The notes: generated by a model from the sequence alone, not told the origin. DNA of 5,474 bases from Bacillota bacterium (GCA_023457875.1 JAEXBC010000409.1:1-5474), one strand, 5' to 3'; positions 1 to 5,323 are shown, counted from the stretch's first letter. Numbers and translations are program-made.

Positions 1-1
1 G

Positions 2-67
2 AGTGTGACTGCGTGGCAACTAGAGAACGCTTTGGCTAAAGTTTTTAATATACCATTCTTCATCTAA
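2..67 (+). CDS. C-terminal end of an unidentified protein, possibly an XRE-type HTH regulator (partial)
   Basis: The second forward frame is open from the window edge to a TAA stop and encodes 21 residues, SVTAWQLENALAKVFNIPFFI. The pattern 'SVTxWQLExxLAKVFNIP' resembles the end of an XRE/Cro-type helix-turn-helix domain, where the last two helices read roughly 'PS(v/l)xxLxKIAKALNVP'. Only this tail is visible and it carries no catalytic or diagnostic motif, so the family is an inference. The start, ribosome site and promoter lie outside the window. The gene converges on the anti-sigma gene, with about 50 bp between the two stops. That gap holds only a weak CTGTTG/CAACAG hairpin with a 15-nt loop and no T-run. 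A chance open frame of this length remains possible. Confidence 0.35.
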   Translation, partial: SVTAWQLENALAKVFNIPFFI

Positions 68-119
68 AAGCTGTTGGTCTTTCAACTAAGGCAACAGAAT
101 TGATTGCATTTGTAGTGCT

Positions 120-917
120 TTAATTTCCACGTTTTCGAGTAACAACAAATACAAGGATGCCGATTATTCCCGTTATTCCTATGATAACCGTGGTCTGGGT
201 AAAAGTTTCATAGACTTTTTCTATAGAGGTTAGGGTTCGTAGCAATGTTACATAGGCAAGAAGCAGGAACATACCCATCATCTGAAGGTAAAGTATACAC
301 GTGGTGTTGATGTTATTTTTGAACATTCTAAGGAGGAGGTACACAAAGCCAATAATCAAAAGCAAAAATAAAATTCCCCATACCTTAAGGATAAAGGGCC
401 CTAACTGAGCTGCTTCCACGAAAAATACAGATTTTCCATCTCTGACGAAGTTTATTGCAGAGAGTAAAAAGCAAATGGCGCAGATAGAATCTATAATGGA
501 TAGCACAGCTACCATATAGTCTTTCTTCTGTGCTCTTTTCATTTCTTCTTTTTTTCCAGTAAATAAGTATAGGCCAATCATGCAGATGGGAAAGAGTACA
601 TAATAAATGATGGTGGACAGGCTGTTATAATCGTTGCAAAAAGTATAGGTCCCTAGGCAAACTAGAAGAAGTAGTAATGCCATACTGAATAGATTAGTAC
701 GCCTCATCTGGTTATGAAACTTTTTAAAGCCATCAATCTGTTTTTGTTCAATCGCACCATCTGTTAGCTCTGTACTACGAAAGATTTCGATTTGCTCTTT
801 GCATAGATTACATTCGCTGATATGCTCCTCCACGCATTCTTTTGTAGACTTTGAGCAGATGCCATCTAAGTAGGAGGGGATTAGGTCTTGAATGATATCG
901 CAATTTATTTTTTTCAT
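120..917 (-). CDS. zf-HC2 anti-sigma factor with six predicted membrane helices
   Basis: This 265-residue protein is probably the anti-sigma factor that holds the neighbouring ECF sigma factor at the membrane. The N-terminal cytoplasmic part carries the zinc anti-sigma (zf-HC2) signature: H32-x3-C36-x2-C39, with Cys6 in the place of the fourth zinc ligand, as in RsiW-type proteins. After a hydrophilic linker come about six hydrophobic segments, near residues 76-94, 101-120, 134-158, 172-198, 205-228 and 241-260. Classical RsiW has a single helix, so this is the multi-helix type seen in Clostridia. The start is ATG at 917, with AAGGAAAGG about 10 nt upstream. It begins 21 bp after the sigma reading frame ends, so the two are surely one transcript. 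This gene looks intact although the sigma gene upstream has an internal stop. The signal sensed by the membrane part cannot be read from sequence. Confidence 0.85.
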   Translation of the reverse strand: MKKINCDIIQDLIPSYLDGICSKSTKECVEEHISECNLCKEQIEIFRSTELTDGAIEQKQIDGFKKFHNQMRRTNLFSMALLLLLVCLGTYTFCNDYNSLSTIIYYVLFPICMIGLYLFTGKKEEMKRAQKKDYMVAVLSIIDSICAICFLLSAINFVRDGKSVFFVEAAQLGPFILKVWGILFLLLIIGFVYLLLRMFKNNINTTCILYLQMMGMFLLLAYVTLLRTLTSIEKVYETFTQTTVIIGITGIIGILVFVVTRKRGN

Positions 918-938
918 ACAATAGATCCTTTCCTTTTG

Positions 939-1184
939 TTATTTTAAGTCCTTTATCAAAATCAGTTTTGCTCTGTAGAAGGTGACTCTTGCCCAGTTTT
1001 CACTTCTTCCCAGCTGTCTAGCAATCTCCTTAAAGGAAAAATCACTTAGGACTCGAAGTTCTATCACTTGTTTCATTGTTTCTGGTAAGCACTGCACTTT
1101 ATTTAATACCTCAGCTAGCTCTAAGCAGTTGAGTGCTTGCTGCTGGGTATCATTTTCAGACTTTAGCGATTCGTCTAGCCCCAC
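939..1184 (-). CDS. C-terminal half of the split ECF sigma factor (region 4 only)
   Basis: This frame is open after the TGA. The first usable start is GTG at 1184, which would give 81 residues containing a complete sigma region 4 helix-turn-helix, the part that reads the -35 element. No purine-rich ribosome site precedes this GTG (the bases upstream read AAGCATTATTCGTCT), and it lies 24 nt after the TGA. Independent translation therefore looks weak; readthrough of the TGA or inefficient re-initiation would be needed. It ends 21 bp before the anti-sigma start. The intact domain shows little decay, which suggests a recent nonsense change or retained function. Confidence 0.35.
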   Translation of the reverse strand: MGLDESLKSENDTQQQALNCLELAEVLNKVQCLPETMKQVIELRVLSDFSFKEIARQLGRSENWARVTFYRAKLILIKDLK

Positions 1185-1208
1185 AGACGAATAATGCTTA
1201 TGCTTTGT

Positions 1209-1406
1209 TCAATGCTGGTACAGAAGATGTTTAGCAATCTGACACAGCCAGGTGGAAATCTTACAGCTTCCATCAAAGCGATGAATGGATTCTATAGCCT
1301 TTAAAAAGGTTTCTTGGGTTAAATCTTCTGCAAGGTTTTCATCTTTGCACAGGGAATATAAGAAACCATATACTGTTTTTGCATTCTGCCGAAATATTTC
1401 CTTCAT
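1209..1406 (-). CDS. N-terminal half of the split ECF sigma factor (region 2 only)
   Basis: This 65-residue frame starts at ATG 1406 and ends at the TGA at 1211-1209. It has its own strong ribosome site, so this fragment should be translated. A TTG 33 nt further upstream is open in the same frame, but using it would put the ribosome site inside the coding sequence, so ATG is preferred. It holds a complete sigma region 2, which binds the core polymerase clamp and reads the -10 element, and it lacks region 4. A free region 2 could still bind core polymerase. In Bacillus subtilis, RsoA supplies region 2 and SigO region 4 as separate proteins, so a functional split is not impossible, but here the simpler reading is a truncated product. 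Confidence 0.55.
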   Translation of the reverse strand: MKEIFRQNAKTVYGFLYSLCKDENLAEDLTQETFLKAIESIHRFDGSCKISTWLCQIAKHLLYQH

Positions 1407-1415
1407 AGGTGCTAG

Positions 1416-1423
1416 CCTCCTTT
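1416..1423 (-). promoter_or_regulatory. Ribosome binding site that fixes the sigma start
   Basis: The minus strand reads AAAGGAGG, then a 9-nt spacer, then ATG at 1406. This near-perfect Shine-Dalgarno sequence sets the start at MKEIFRQ and rules out the longer TTG start at 1439. Confidence 0.8.
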
Positions 1424-1462
1424 CACTTTGTATATCCAATTTTAAAGCTTTTTGTTACAAGT

Positions 1463-1492
1463 ATTTTATCAGAATTTTAATATTAATGTATT
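1463..1492 (-). promoter_or_regulatory. Candidate promoter for the sigma/anti-sigma operon
   Basis: On the minus strand TGATAAAAT (1471-1463) forms an extended -10 element: TG, one base, then TAAAAT, which matches TATAAT at five of six positions. The -35 region is weak (AATACA at an 18-nt spacing). It would give a leader of about 50 nt. An alternative signal lies just downstream: TTGTAAC at 1460-1454 contains the GTAAC seen in many ECF -35 elements, which would suit autoregulation, but no CGTC-like -10 follows at 16-17 nt. Neither is firmly established. Confidence 0.35.
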
Positions 1493-1710
1493 AAAAAGGT
1501 AAAAGCCTTTTTTGTGTTATTTGGCAATTTATTTCCTAAAGTGGGCTTCAGGATGCTGCACATAAGTATTGCAAAAATTATTAGCAAGTTGATAGAAGCC
1601 TTGATGGTGGTGTAGCTTAATAAACTTATTGGAATAAGGATTTAGAAATATGATAGAAATTAAAAGAATATAAGAATATGTTGAGTTAAATATTTATGCT
1701 AAAAGTAATT
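1493..1710. other. Intergenic stretch with no convincing gene
   Basis: This is most of the space between the sigma operon and the XRE gene. It holds a short A/T-rich hairpin, AAAAAGG (1493-1499) pairing with CCTTTTT (1506-1512) over a 6-nt loop. Its stem has only two G-C pairs, so it is a weak terminator candidate in either direction. A + strand frame is open at 1499-1615 and could encode about 33 residues from GTG 1514 (VLFGNLFPKVGFRMLH...), but it has no ribosome site and no recognised family. It could be a gene remnant. I see nothing else here. Confidence 0.4.
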
Positions 1711-1712
1711 TA

Positions 1713-1754
1713 TATATTGCATTATGTTATAAATGTGTTATACTATGCAATATA
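1713..1754. repeat. Perfect 10-bp inverted repeat bracketing the XRE promoter (candidate operator)
   Basis: TATATTGCAT (1713-1722) and ATGCAATATA (1745-1754) are exact reverse complements separated by 22 bp, so their centres are 32 bp apart, about three helical turns. The left arm contains the -35 hexamer and the right arm spans the expected transcription start and reaches the ribosome site. Between them GTTATA occurs twice as a direct repeat (1726-1731 and 1737-1742). This arrangement suits an operator, most simply for the XRE protein encoded immediately downstream. Binding by that protein is inferred, not seen. Confidence 0.6.
1717..1744 (+). promoter_or_regulatory. Promoter of the XRE/membrane-protein operon
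   Basis: TTGCAT (1717-1722) is a usable -35 and TATACT (1739-1744) a good -10, separated by 16 bp. TG at 1736-1737 makes an extended -10. The transcript would begin near 1751, leaving a leader of about 16 nt that starts just before the AAGGAGG ribosome site. Confidence 0.7.
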
Positions 1755-1766
1755 AGGAGGGCTGTT

Positions 1767-1967
1767 ATGAAGAATAAGCGAATGAAAATTGCTCGAATAG
1801 AATGTGATATGAAGCAGGAAGATTTAGCAAAGGCTGTTGGCGTAACAAGACAAACCATTGGATTAATAGAATCAGGGGATTATAACCCAACCCTAAATTT
1901 GTGTATTGCAATCTGCAAGGCACTAAACAAAACATTAAATGATCTATTTTGGGAGGAATCAGAATGA
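1767..1967 (+). CDS. Short XRE-family HTH transcriptional regulator
   Basis: This 66-residue protein is almost entirely one Cro/C1-type helix-turn-helix domain. The DNA-binding helices lie at about residues 17-37 (QEDLAKAVGVTRQTIGLIESG), followed by NPTLNLCIAICKALNKTLNDLFWEE, the usual fourth and fifth helices of the YozG-like short XRE group. It should be a dimeric DNA-binding protein with no separate effector domain. The start is ATG 1767, with AAGGAGG (1754-1760) 6 nt upstream. The stop overlaps the start of the next gene as ATGA (1964-1967), so the two are translationally coupled. Short regulators of this type commonly sit next to a small membrane protein, as here. The inverted repeat over its own promoter suggests autorepression. 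Confidence 0.9.
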   Translation: MKNKRMKIARIECDMKQEDLAKAVGVTRQTIGLIESGDYNPTLNLCIAICKALNKTLNDLFWEESE

Positions 1968-2455
1968 GAAGGAAAAATATACAGGACGAAAGAGTTTTGG
2001 CACAGCGCCAAAAAATAAGTAACGAAGCATACGACATTCTAATGATTGCACTTTTTTTTTCAATGCTGTTTCAGCAGTTTTTTCTAGATGCTCCCTTTGC
2101 ACAATATGCCGCGGAAGCCATATGTTTCTTTGGAATGTGTGTCTACACAATCGTACGCTATATAACATTGGGACTTGATCTATATGGTGAAGGAAAGCGG
2201 GCAAAAAGCATTACTTTGGTGAATAGTATTGGGGTTGGTATTACAGTTACATTGATTAATGGGGTAATAAACTATACAAGATATATAGAACGCTACAGGG
2301 CGGATGGTATAGGCCTTTTTATAGCAGTACTGGGCGTTACTTTTATTAGTGCAACGCTGATTTGCTTGATTTCAATGTCTTTCTTAAATTATTTGAACAA
2401 GAAAAAGCAAGCTAAAATCAAAAAGCAGTTGGATGAAGAAGAGGAAAACCAATAG
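1964..2455 (+). CDS. Small four-helix membrane protein, DUF6773-like
   Basis: This is a 163-residue integral membrane protein of unknown function. After a charged N-terminus (RRKNIQDERVLAQRQKI), hydrophobic segments lie near residues 25-41, 48-66, 84-104 and 118-141, and the protein ends in a highly charged tail (KKKQAKIKKQLDEEEENQ). The opening 'DERVxxQxxKIxxxAY' followed by these helices reminds me of the DUF6773 family of Firmicutes membrane proteins; that is recognition by eye. ATG 1964 is chosen because GGGAGGA (1951-1957) is correctly spaced and the ATGA overlap with the XRE stop indicates coupling; a TTG at 1949 would include the ribosome site in the gene. It probably works with, or is controlled by, the XRE regulator. 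No enzyme motif is visible. Confidence 0.8.
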   Translation: MRRKNIQDERVLAQRQKISNEAYDILMIALFFSMLFQQFFLDAPFAQYAAEAICFFGMCVYTIVRYITLGLDLYGEGKRAKSITLVNSIGVGITVTLINGVINYTRYIERYRADGIGLFIAVLGVTFISATLICLISMSFLNYLNKKKQAKIKKQLDEEEENQ

Positions 2456-2490
2456 GTATATGACTAAAAAAAGCAAAGAATGACAGGATT

Positions 2491-2496
2491 TATAAT
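2491..2496 (+). promoter_or_regulatory. Possible -10 element upstream of the AraC-family gene
   Basis: A perfect TATAAT lies 51 bp before the AraC-family start codon, in the 92-bp gap after the membrane protein gene. No recognisable -35 is found 16-18 bp upstream (the bases are A-rich), so a promoter here would need an activator. No terminator is visible after the membrane protein gene, so readthrough from the XRE operon is also possible. Confidence 0.3.
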
Positions 2497-2547
2497 AGTA
2501 AAGCGAGTAGAATAGTTGTTACAGAGGTAAGAAACGGGGGAAAATGC

Positions 2548-3438
2548 ATGGAGTGGACAGAAAGTATTAGAAAGGCCATCGACTACATGGAAAAACATTT
2601 GCTCGAAGAAATCAGCATGGAAGTTGTGGCAAAGGAAGTAGGTATATCATCTTTCTACTTGCAAAGAGGATTTAAGTGTATGACGGGTTACTCCATGTCA
2701 GAGTATATGAGAAATCGCAGGCTCTATTTGGCGGCGCTTGATGTGATATCAGCCAAAGAGAAGATTATTGACCTTTCATATAAGTATGGTTATGATACGC
2801 CAGAAAGTTTTACAAAAGCCTTCAGCAGATTTCATGGCATCGCGCCCAGTCAATTGAAAAGAAATGCGTCTTTATTAAATGTATTCTTACCTTTGAAAAT
2901 TAAAATAGTGATTCAAGGAGGAAGCAGCATGGATTATGTGGTCGAAAAAATGAAAGGTTTTAAAGTAATAGGTTTTGAAAGAGAGTTTGATTTTGAGACC
3001 AGTTATCAGGAGATACCAAAATTTTGGGATGAGTTTTGTAAAAACTCTTTGCAGGCACTATTTTCAAAAGAGCATCCTGAGGGAGAAATAGAAGAGACCA
3101 TTTGCAATTGTTGTGTGGGAGAATATGGTGTCTGTATCGATGATCTTGCCGAGGAAGGGAAGTTTAGGTATCTCATTGCAGGAAAATATACAGAAGGCGA
3201 AGTTCCAGAAGGGATGACTATTTATGATTTTCCAGACATGGAGTGGGCAAAGTTTTCTTGCAAAGGTCCAATGCCAGGTGCCATGCAAGCAGTCAATACG
3301 AAGATATTTAATGAATGGTTACCAGGAAATCCTGATTACGAAATTGCAATGAGCGCCAACATTGAATGGTATAGTAAAGGGGAGACGCAGACGGTAGATT
3401 ATGAAAGTGGCATATGGGTGCCAGTTAAGAGAAAATAA
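2548..3438 (+). CDS. AraC-family regulator with C-terminal GyrI-like effector-binding domain
   Basis: This 296-residue protein has the layout of an AraC transcription activator fused to a GyrI-like small-molecule-binding domain. Residues 1-107 hold two helix-turn-helix motifs; the first includes ISMEVVAKEVGISSFYLQRGFK, and the second reads KIIDLSYKYGYDTPESFTKAF followed by the classic AraC ending FHGIAPSQLKR. From residue 128 (MDYVVEKMKGFKVIGFE) to the end is the GyrI-like domain, closing with the family-typical EWYSKGETQTVDYESGIWVPVK. The family binds hydrophobic or cationic compounds and often controls drug-efflux or stress genes; the ligand here is unknown. A cysteine-rich patch (C186, C188, C189, C196) is unusual to my eye. 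The start is ATG 2548, preceded by ACGGGGG with a 7-nt spacer. An ATG 4 nt upstream is in another frame and stops after a few codons. A strong terminator follows, so this gene ends a transcription unit. Confidence 0.9.
   Translation: MEWTESIRKAIDYMEKHLLEEISMEVVAKEVGISSFYLQRGFKCMTGYSMSEYMRNRRLYLAALDVISAKEKIIDLSYKYGYDTPESFTKAFSRFHGIAPSQLKRNASLLNVFLPLKIKIVIQGGSSMDYVVEKMKGFKVIGFEREFDFETSYQEIPKFWDEFCKNSLQALFSKEHPEGEIEETICNCCVGEYGVCIDDLAEEGKFRYLIAGKYTEGEVPEGMTIYDFPDMEWAKFSCKGPMPGAMQAVNTKIFNEWLPGNPDYEIAMSANIEWYSKGETQTVDYESGIWVPVKRK
2915..2931 (+). promoter_or_regulatory. Internal ribosome binding site and ATG at the GyrI-like domain boundary
   Basis: Inside the AraC-family gene AAGGAGG (2915-2921) is followed by a 7-nt spacer and an in-frame ATG (2929-2931). 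Initiation here would make a 169-residue free GyrI-like domain beginning MDYVVEKMKG, in addition to the full-length regulator. The same bases encode Gln-Gly-Gly in the linker, so the match may be a by-product of the protein sequence. Confidence 0.4.
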
Positions 3439-3451
3439 ACTTTTTATTAGT

Positions 3452-3489
3452 AGAGCTTTGGAAAATAATTTTCTAGGGCTCTTATTTTT
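3452..3489 (+). terminator. Intrinsic terminator after the AraC-family gene
   Basis: The 14-nt arm AGAGCTTTGGAAAA (3452-3465) pairs with TTTTCTAGGGCTCT (3469-3482) over a 3-nt loop, with three G-U pairs and no mismatch. TATTTTT follows directly. It lies 13 bp after the AraC-family stop codon and separates it from the downstream acyltransferase unit. Confidence 0.85.
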
Positions 3490-3550
3490 ATTGGCTAAAT
3501 TTAATATGTGTATTGGTTGAACAAATACGCTATAGGTAGTAAAATAACGC

Positions 3551-3559
3551 TGTTATAAT
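3551..3559 (+). promoter_or_regulatory. Extended -10 promoter of the acyltransferase-like gene
   Basis: TGTTATAAT is a perfect TATAAT hexamer (3554-3559) with the TG of an extended -10. No good -35 lies at 16-18 bp (TATAGG at 3531). A start near 3566 would place the 5' end inside the ribosome site, giving a leader of about 10 nt. ACGCT occurs twice, 20 bp apart (3527-3531 and 3547-3551), in the similar contexts AAATACGCTATA and AAATAACGCTGTTATA, which may be a direct-repeat regulator site. The -10 itself lies in an imperfect palindrome with CTGT/ACAG ends (3550-3563). Confidence 0.5.
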
Positions 3560-3561
3560 AC

Positions 3562-3567
3562 AGGAGG
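3562..3567 (+). promoter_or_regulatory. Ribosome binding site that fixes the acyltransferase-like start
   Basis: AGGAGG, an 8-nt spacer, then ATG at 3576. A GTG at 3567 is in the same frame but overlaps this site, so the ATG is the better start. Confidence 0.8.
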
Positions 3568-3575
3568 TGTCCCTA

Positions 3576-4838
3576 ATGAAGTCTGAAATTAAAAAGGAAA
3601 GAACCCATTTGTTTGCACCTAATATCAATATTGTTGTCATGGTAGAATTTGAAGGGAAAATACAAGAAGCTACACTGAGCGCGGCAATCCAGAAAGCAGT
3701 AGATCACCATGAAGTACTAGGCTGTAAAATTGTAGTTGATGAAAAGGGCAATGGATATTATGAAACAAAAGAGAAAGGAGCAATCTGTCTAGAAAGATTT
3801 TCAGGAGAATGGGAAGAAAAAATAACAGAGCAAGAGCGTATTGCGTTCGACCTAAAATCAGGTGAGTTGATTCGTTTTTATATGAAAGAGATGGAGGATT
3901 TAACTCAGCTTTTAATCATAGCCCATCATTTAGTTGGGGATGGGGTGAGTATGACTTGTTTTGTAGAGGATATCATCAATGCTTTAAATGGAAAAGCTAT
4001 TTCCTATAAAAAACAACGACTATTTGATATGAAACTTATACCTAGCGATTGCAAGCTGAATCTAGTAATGCGTATGCTTCTTAACCATTTCAATAAGAAA
4101 TGGGATAGAGAGGGGAAGGTGTTTTCCTACAGTGAATACCAAGAGATGTTTCAAAAGTATTGGGCTACCCATAAAACCAAGATTATATCAGCTACCTTGG
4201 AGGAGAATCAATTACATAAAGTAGAGGAACAAGCAAAGCAGCATAAGGTATCCGTTAACAGTGTGATAACCACAGCATTAATAAGAGGTGCAGGAGAAAA
4301 TGCAGAAATAGGGATGCCAGTAAGTTTACGTGAGAAAGATAATCAATCAATGGTTAACTATACAACAGCAATTTCTATTAAAGAAAAGTATGATTATCAC
4401 AAGACCTTTTGGGAGAATGCATCCCATATTCATCAAGCAATATACACTAAGTTATCAAATAGCAAAAGTAAATACTTTCTTCCTAAATTCATGTGTAGTA
4501 TCTCCCCTACCCTAATCGATGCAGCTTATTTTACAGCTTTTAATGGTTATGAAAATAAAATCGCAAAAAGCATAAGTAATCTGTTTGGCTACATAAAAAT
4601 GCCTAAAGCAATTAACTTAAGTAACCTGACAAAAATTACAAAAGCCTACCAGCCAGGTGAATACAGCATCAAGAAGATGTATTTTGTGCCACCAATTGTC
4701 CCCAATGCGTCTGGTATATTTGGCGTAGTGACATATAACAATAAAATGATTATCACATTTCATGCCCTTGATGATGAAGGCTTTCCTAAGAAAAAAGCGT
4801 ATTTTGAGCAGGTCATAAAGGGCTTATATGAAATATAA
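3576..4838 (+). CDS. Stand-alone condensation-domain / acyltransferase-like protein (HHxxxDG superfamily)
   Basis: This 420-residue protein belongs to the CoA-dependent acyltransferase fold shared by nonribosomal-peptide condensation domains, PapA-type and alcohol acyltransferases. The catalytic motif HHxxxDG is present as HHLVGDG at residues 117-123, where His118 would be the general base. FDLKSGELIRFYM (91-103) just before it is the usual 'FDLxxGPLxR' strand. No carrier-protein, adenylation or thioesterase domain is attached, and the length is that of a single free domain. The second conserved motif of the fold (DFGW) is not evident; the C-terminal part reads NASGIFGVVTYNNKMIITFHALDD, a plausible equivalent of the closing strand. 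It probably moves an acyl group from CoA or a carrier to a hydroxyl or amine, but neither substrate is visible. The GNAT gene follows after 50 bp without a terminator, so the two are probably co-transcribed. Confidence 0.7.
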   Translation: MKSEIKKERTHLFAPNINIVVMVEFEGKIQEATLSAAIQKAVDHHEVLGCKIVVDEKGNGYYETKEKGAICLERFSGEWEEKITEQERIAFDLKSGELIRFYMKEMEDLTQLLIIAHHLVGDGVSMTCFVEDIINALNGKAISYKKQRLFDMKLIPSDCKLNLVMRMLLNHFNKKWDREGKVFSYSEYQEMFQKYWATHKTKIISATLEENQLHKVEEQAKQHKVSVNSVITTALIRGAGENAEIGMPVSLREKDNQSMVNYTTAISIKEKYDYHKTFWENASHIHQAIYTKLSNSKSKYFLPKFMCSISPTLIDAAYFTAFNGYENKIAKSISNLFGYIKMPKAINLSNLTKITKAYQPGEYSIKKMYFVPPIVPNASGIFGVVTYNNKMIITFHALDDEGFPKKKAYFEQVIKGLYEI

Positions 4839-4888
4839 TTTATTGCTAAGAACAACCTAATAACAGACATATAAGGAGTTGAAAATAT

Positions 4889-5323
4889 ATGATAAGGGAA
4901 ATTAATGAAAAGGATCTTGAGGGATTAATGAAGTTATATACCCAGTTACATGATAATCCCATGCCAGAGCAACTAGATACAATAAGTGAACTGTGGAATA
5001 CAATACTAATGGATAAAAATCACCACATTATTGTGGCTGAAGAAGAGGGAAAAATAGTTTCTTCCTGTGTGTGCGTTATTGTTCCTAACCTTACCCACAA
5101 CCAGCGCCCATACGCACTGATTGAAAATGTGATTACAGATGAATACTATAGAAATAGAGGGTTAGCAACGTCATGCCTAGACTATGCTAAAGAAATAGCC
5201 CTTAAAGAAAAATGTTATAAGTTAATGCTGCTAACTGGCTCAAAAGAGCAAAGTACACTCAATTTTTATGAAAAGGCAGGCTACAATAAAAAGGATAAGA
5301 CAGCATTTATCAAGTGGATATAG
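4889..5323 (+). CDS. GNAT-family N-acetyltransferase
   Basis: This 144-residue protein is a single-domain GNAT enzyme, transferring an acetyl group from acetyl-CoA to an amine. Motif A is clear: ENVITDEYYRNRGLA (residues 79-93) contains the R/Q-x-x-G-x-G/A pyrophosphate-binding loop as R88-N-R-G91-L-A93. Motif B, NFYEKAGYNKKD (125-136), is also typical, as are the opening MIREINEKDLEGLMKLY and the strand IIVAEEEGKIVSSC. The substrate cannot be told from sequence. ATG 4889 has AAGGAG (4873-4878) 10 nt upstream. It follows the condensation-type gene by 50 bp with no terminator. Its 3' end overlaps the convergent HxlR gene by 14 bp. Confidence 0.88.
   Translation: MIREINEKDLEGLMKLYTQLHDNPMPEQLDTISELWNTILMDKNHHIIVAEEEGKIVSSCVCVIVPNLTHNQRPYALIENVITDEYYRNRGLATSCLDYAKEIALKEKCYKLMLLTGSKEQSTLNFYEKAGYNKKDKTAFIKWI

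Larger units (their letters stand above)
939..1406 (-). pseudogene. ECF-type RNA polymerase sigma factor interrupted by an in-frame TGA
   Basis: Read through its internal TGA, this frame gives a normal-sized ECF sigma factor of 155 positions. Region 2 is at codons 1-65, with the typical NLAEDLTQETFLKAIESI and KISTWLCQIAK motifs. Region 4 is at about codons 100-155, with LPETMKQVIELR and the recognition helix FSFKEIARQLGRSENWARV. The stop is codon 66 (1211-1209), in the linker just after region 2. There is no shift of frame, so the cause is one substitution. TGG (Trp) and TTA (Leu) are each one step away, and ECF factors usually have a hydrophobic residue here. TGG is used elsewhere in the same gene. 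The TGA is followed by A, a context known in E. coli to help tRNA-Trp misread UGA, so low-level readthrough is conceivable. A recent pseudogene, a sequencing error, or a two-piece sigma are the alternatives. The sigma gene is followed 21 bp later by its anti-sigma gene. Confidence 0.8.

Noticed and set aside
71..97. CTGTTG/CAACAG inverted repeat between the left-edge gene and the anti-sigma stop
   Set aside because: Six-bp stem with a 15-nt loop and no T-tract. A competing GTTG/CAAC pairing exists. Too weak to call a terminator.
982..1194. Open frame on the + strand across the sigma gene
   Set aside because: It is the complement of the region 4 coding sequence, has serine-rich low-complexity composition and no ribosome site.
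939..1406. Reassignment of UGA to tryptophan as the explanation for the sigma TGA
   Set aside because: TGG encodes tryptophan in all genes here, and TGA ends the XRE and HxlR frames, so a genome-wide code change is not supported.
1493..1512. AAAAAGG/CCTTTTT hairpin as a terminator
   Set aside because: Only two G-C pairs, and no gene ends next to it on either strand. Such pairings are common in AT-rich DNA.
1765..2204. Open frames on the - strand opposite the XRE and membrane protein genes
   Set aside because: They mirror well-supported + strand genes, overlap both of them and match no family.
3064..3288. Minus-strand open frame within the AraC-family gene
   Set aside because: It is antisense to the GyrI-like domain, with no ribosome site and no recognisable motif.
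4330..4515. Second + strand frame inside the condensation-type gene
   Set aside because: It lies wholly within a real gene in another frame and has no ribosome site.
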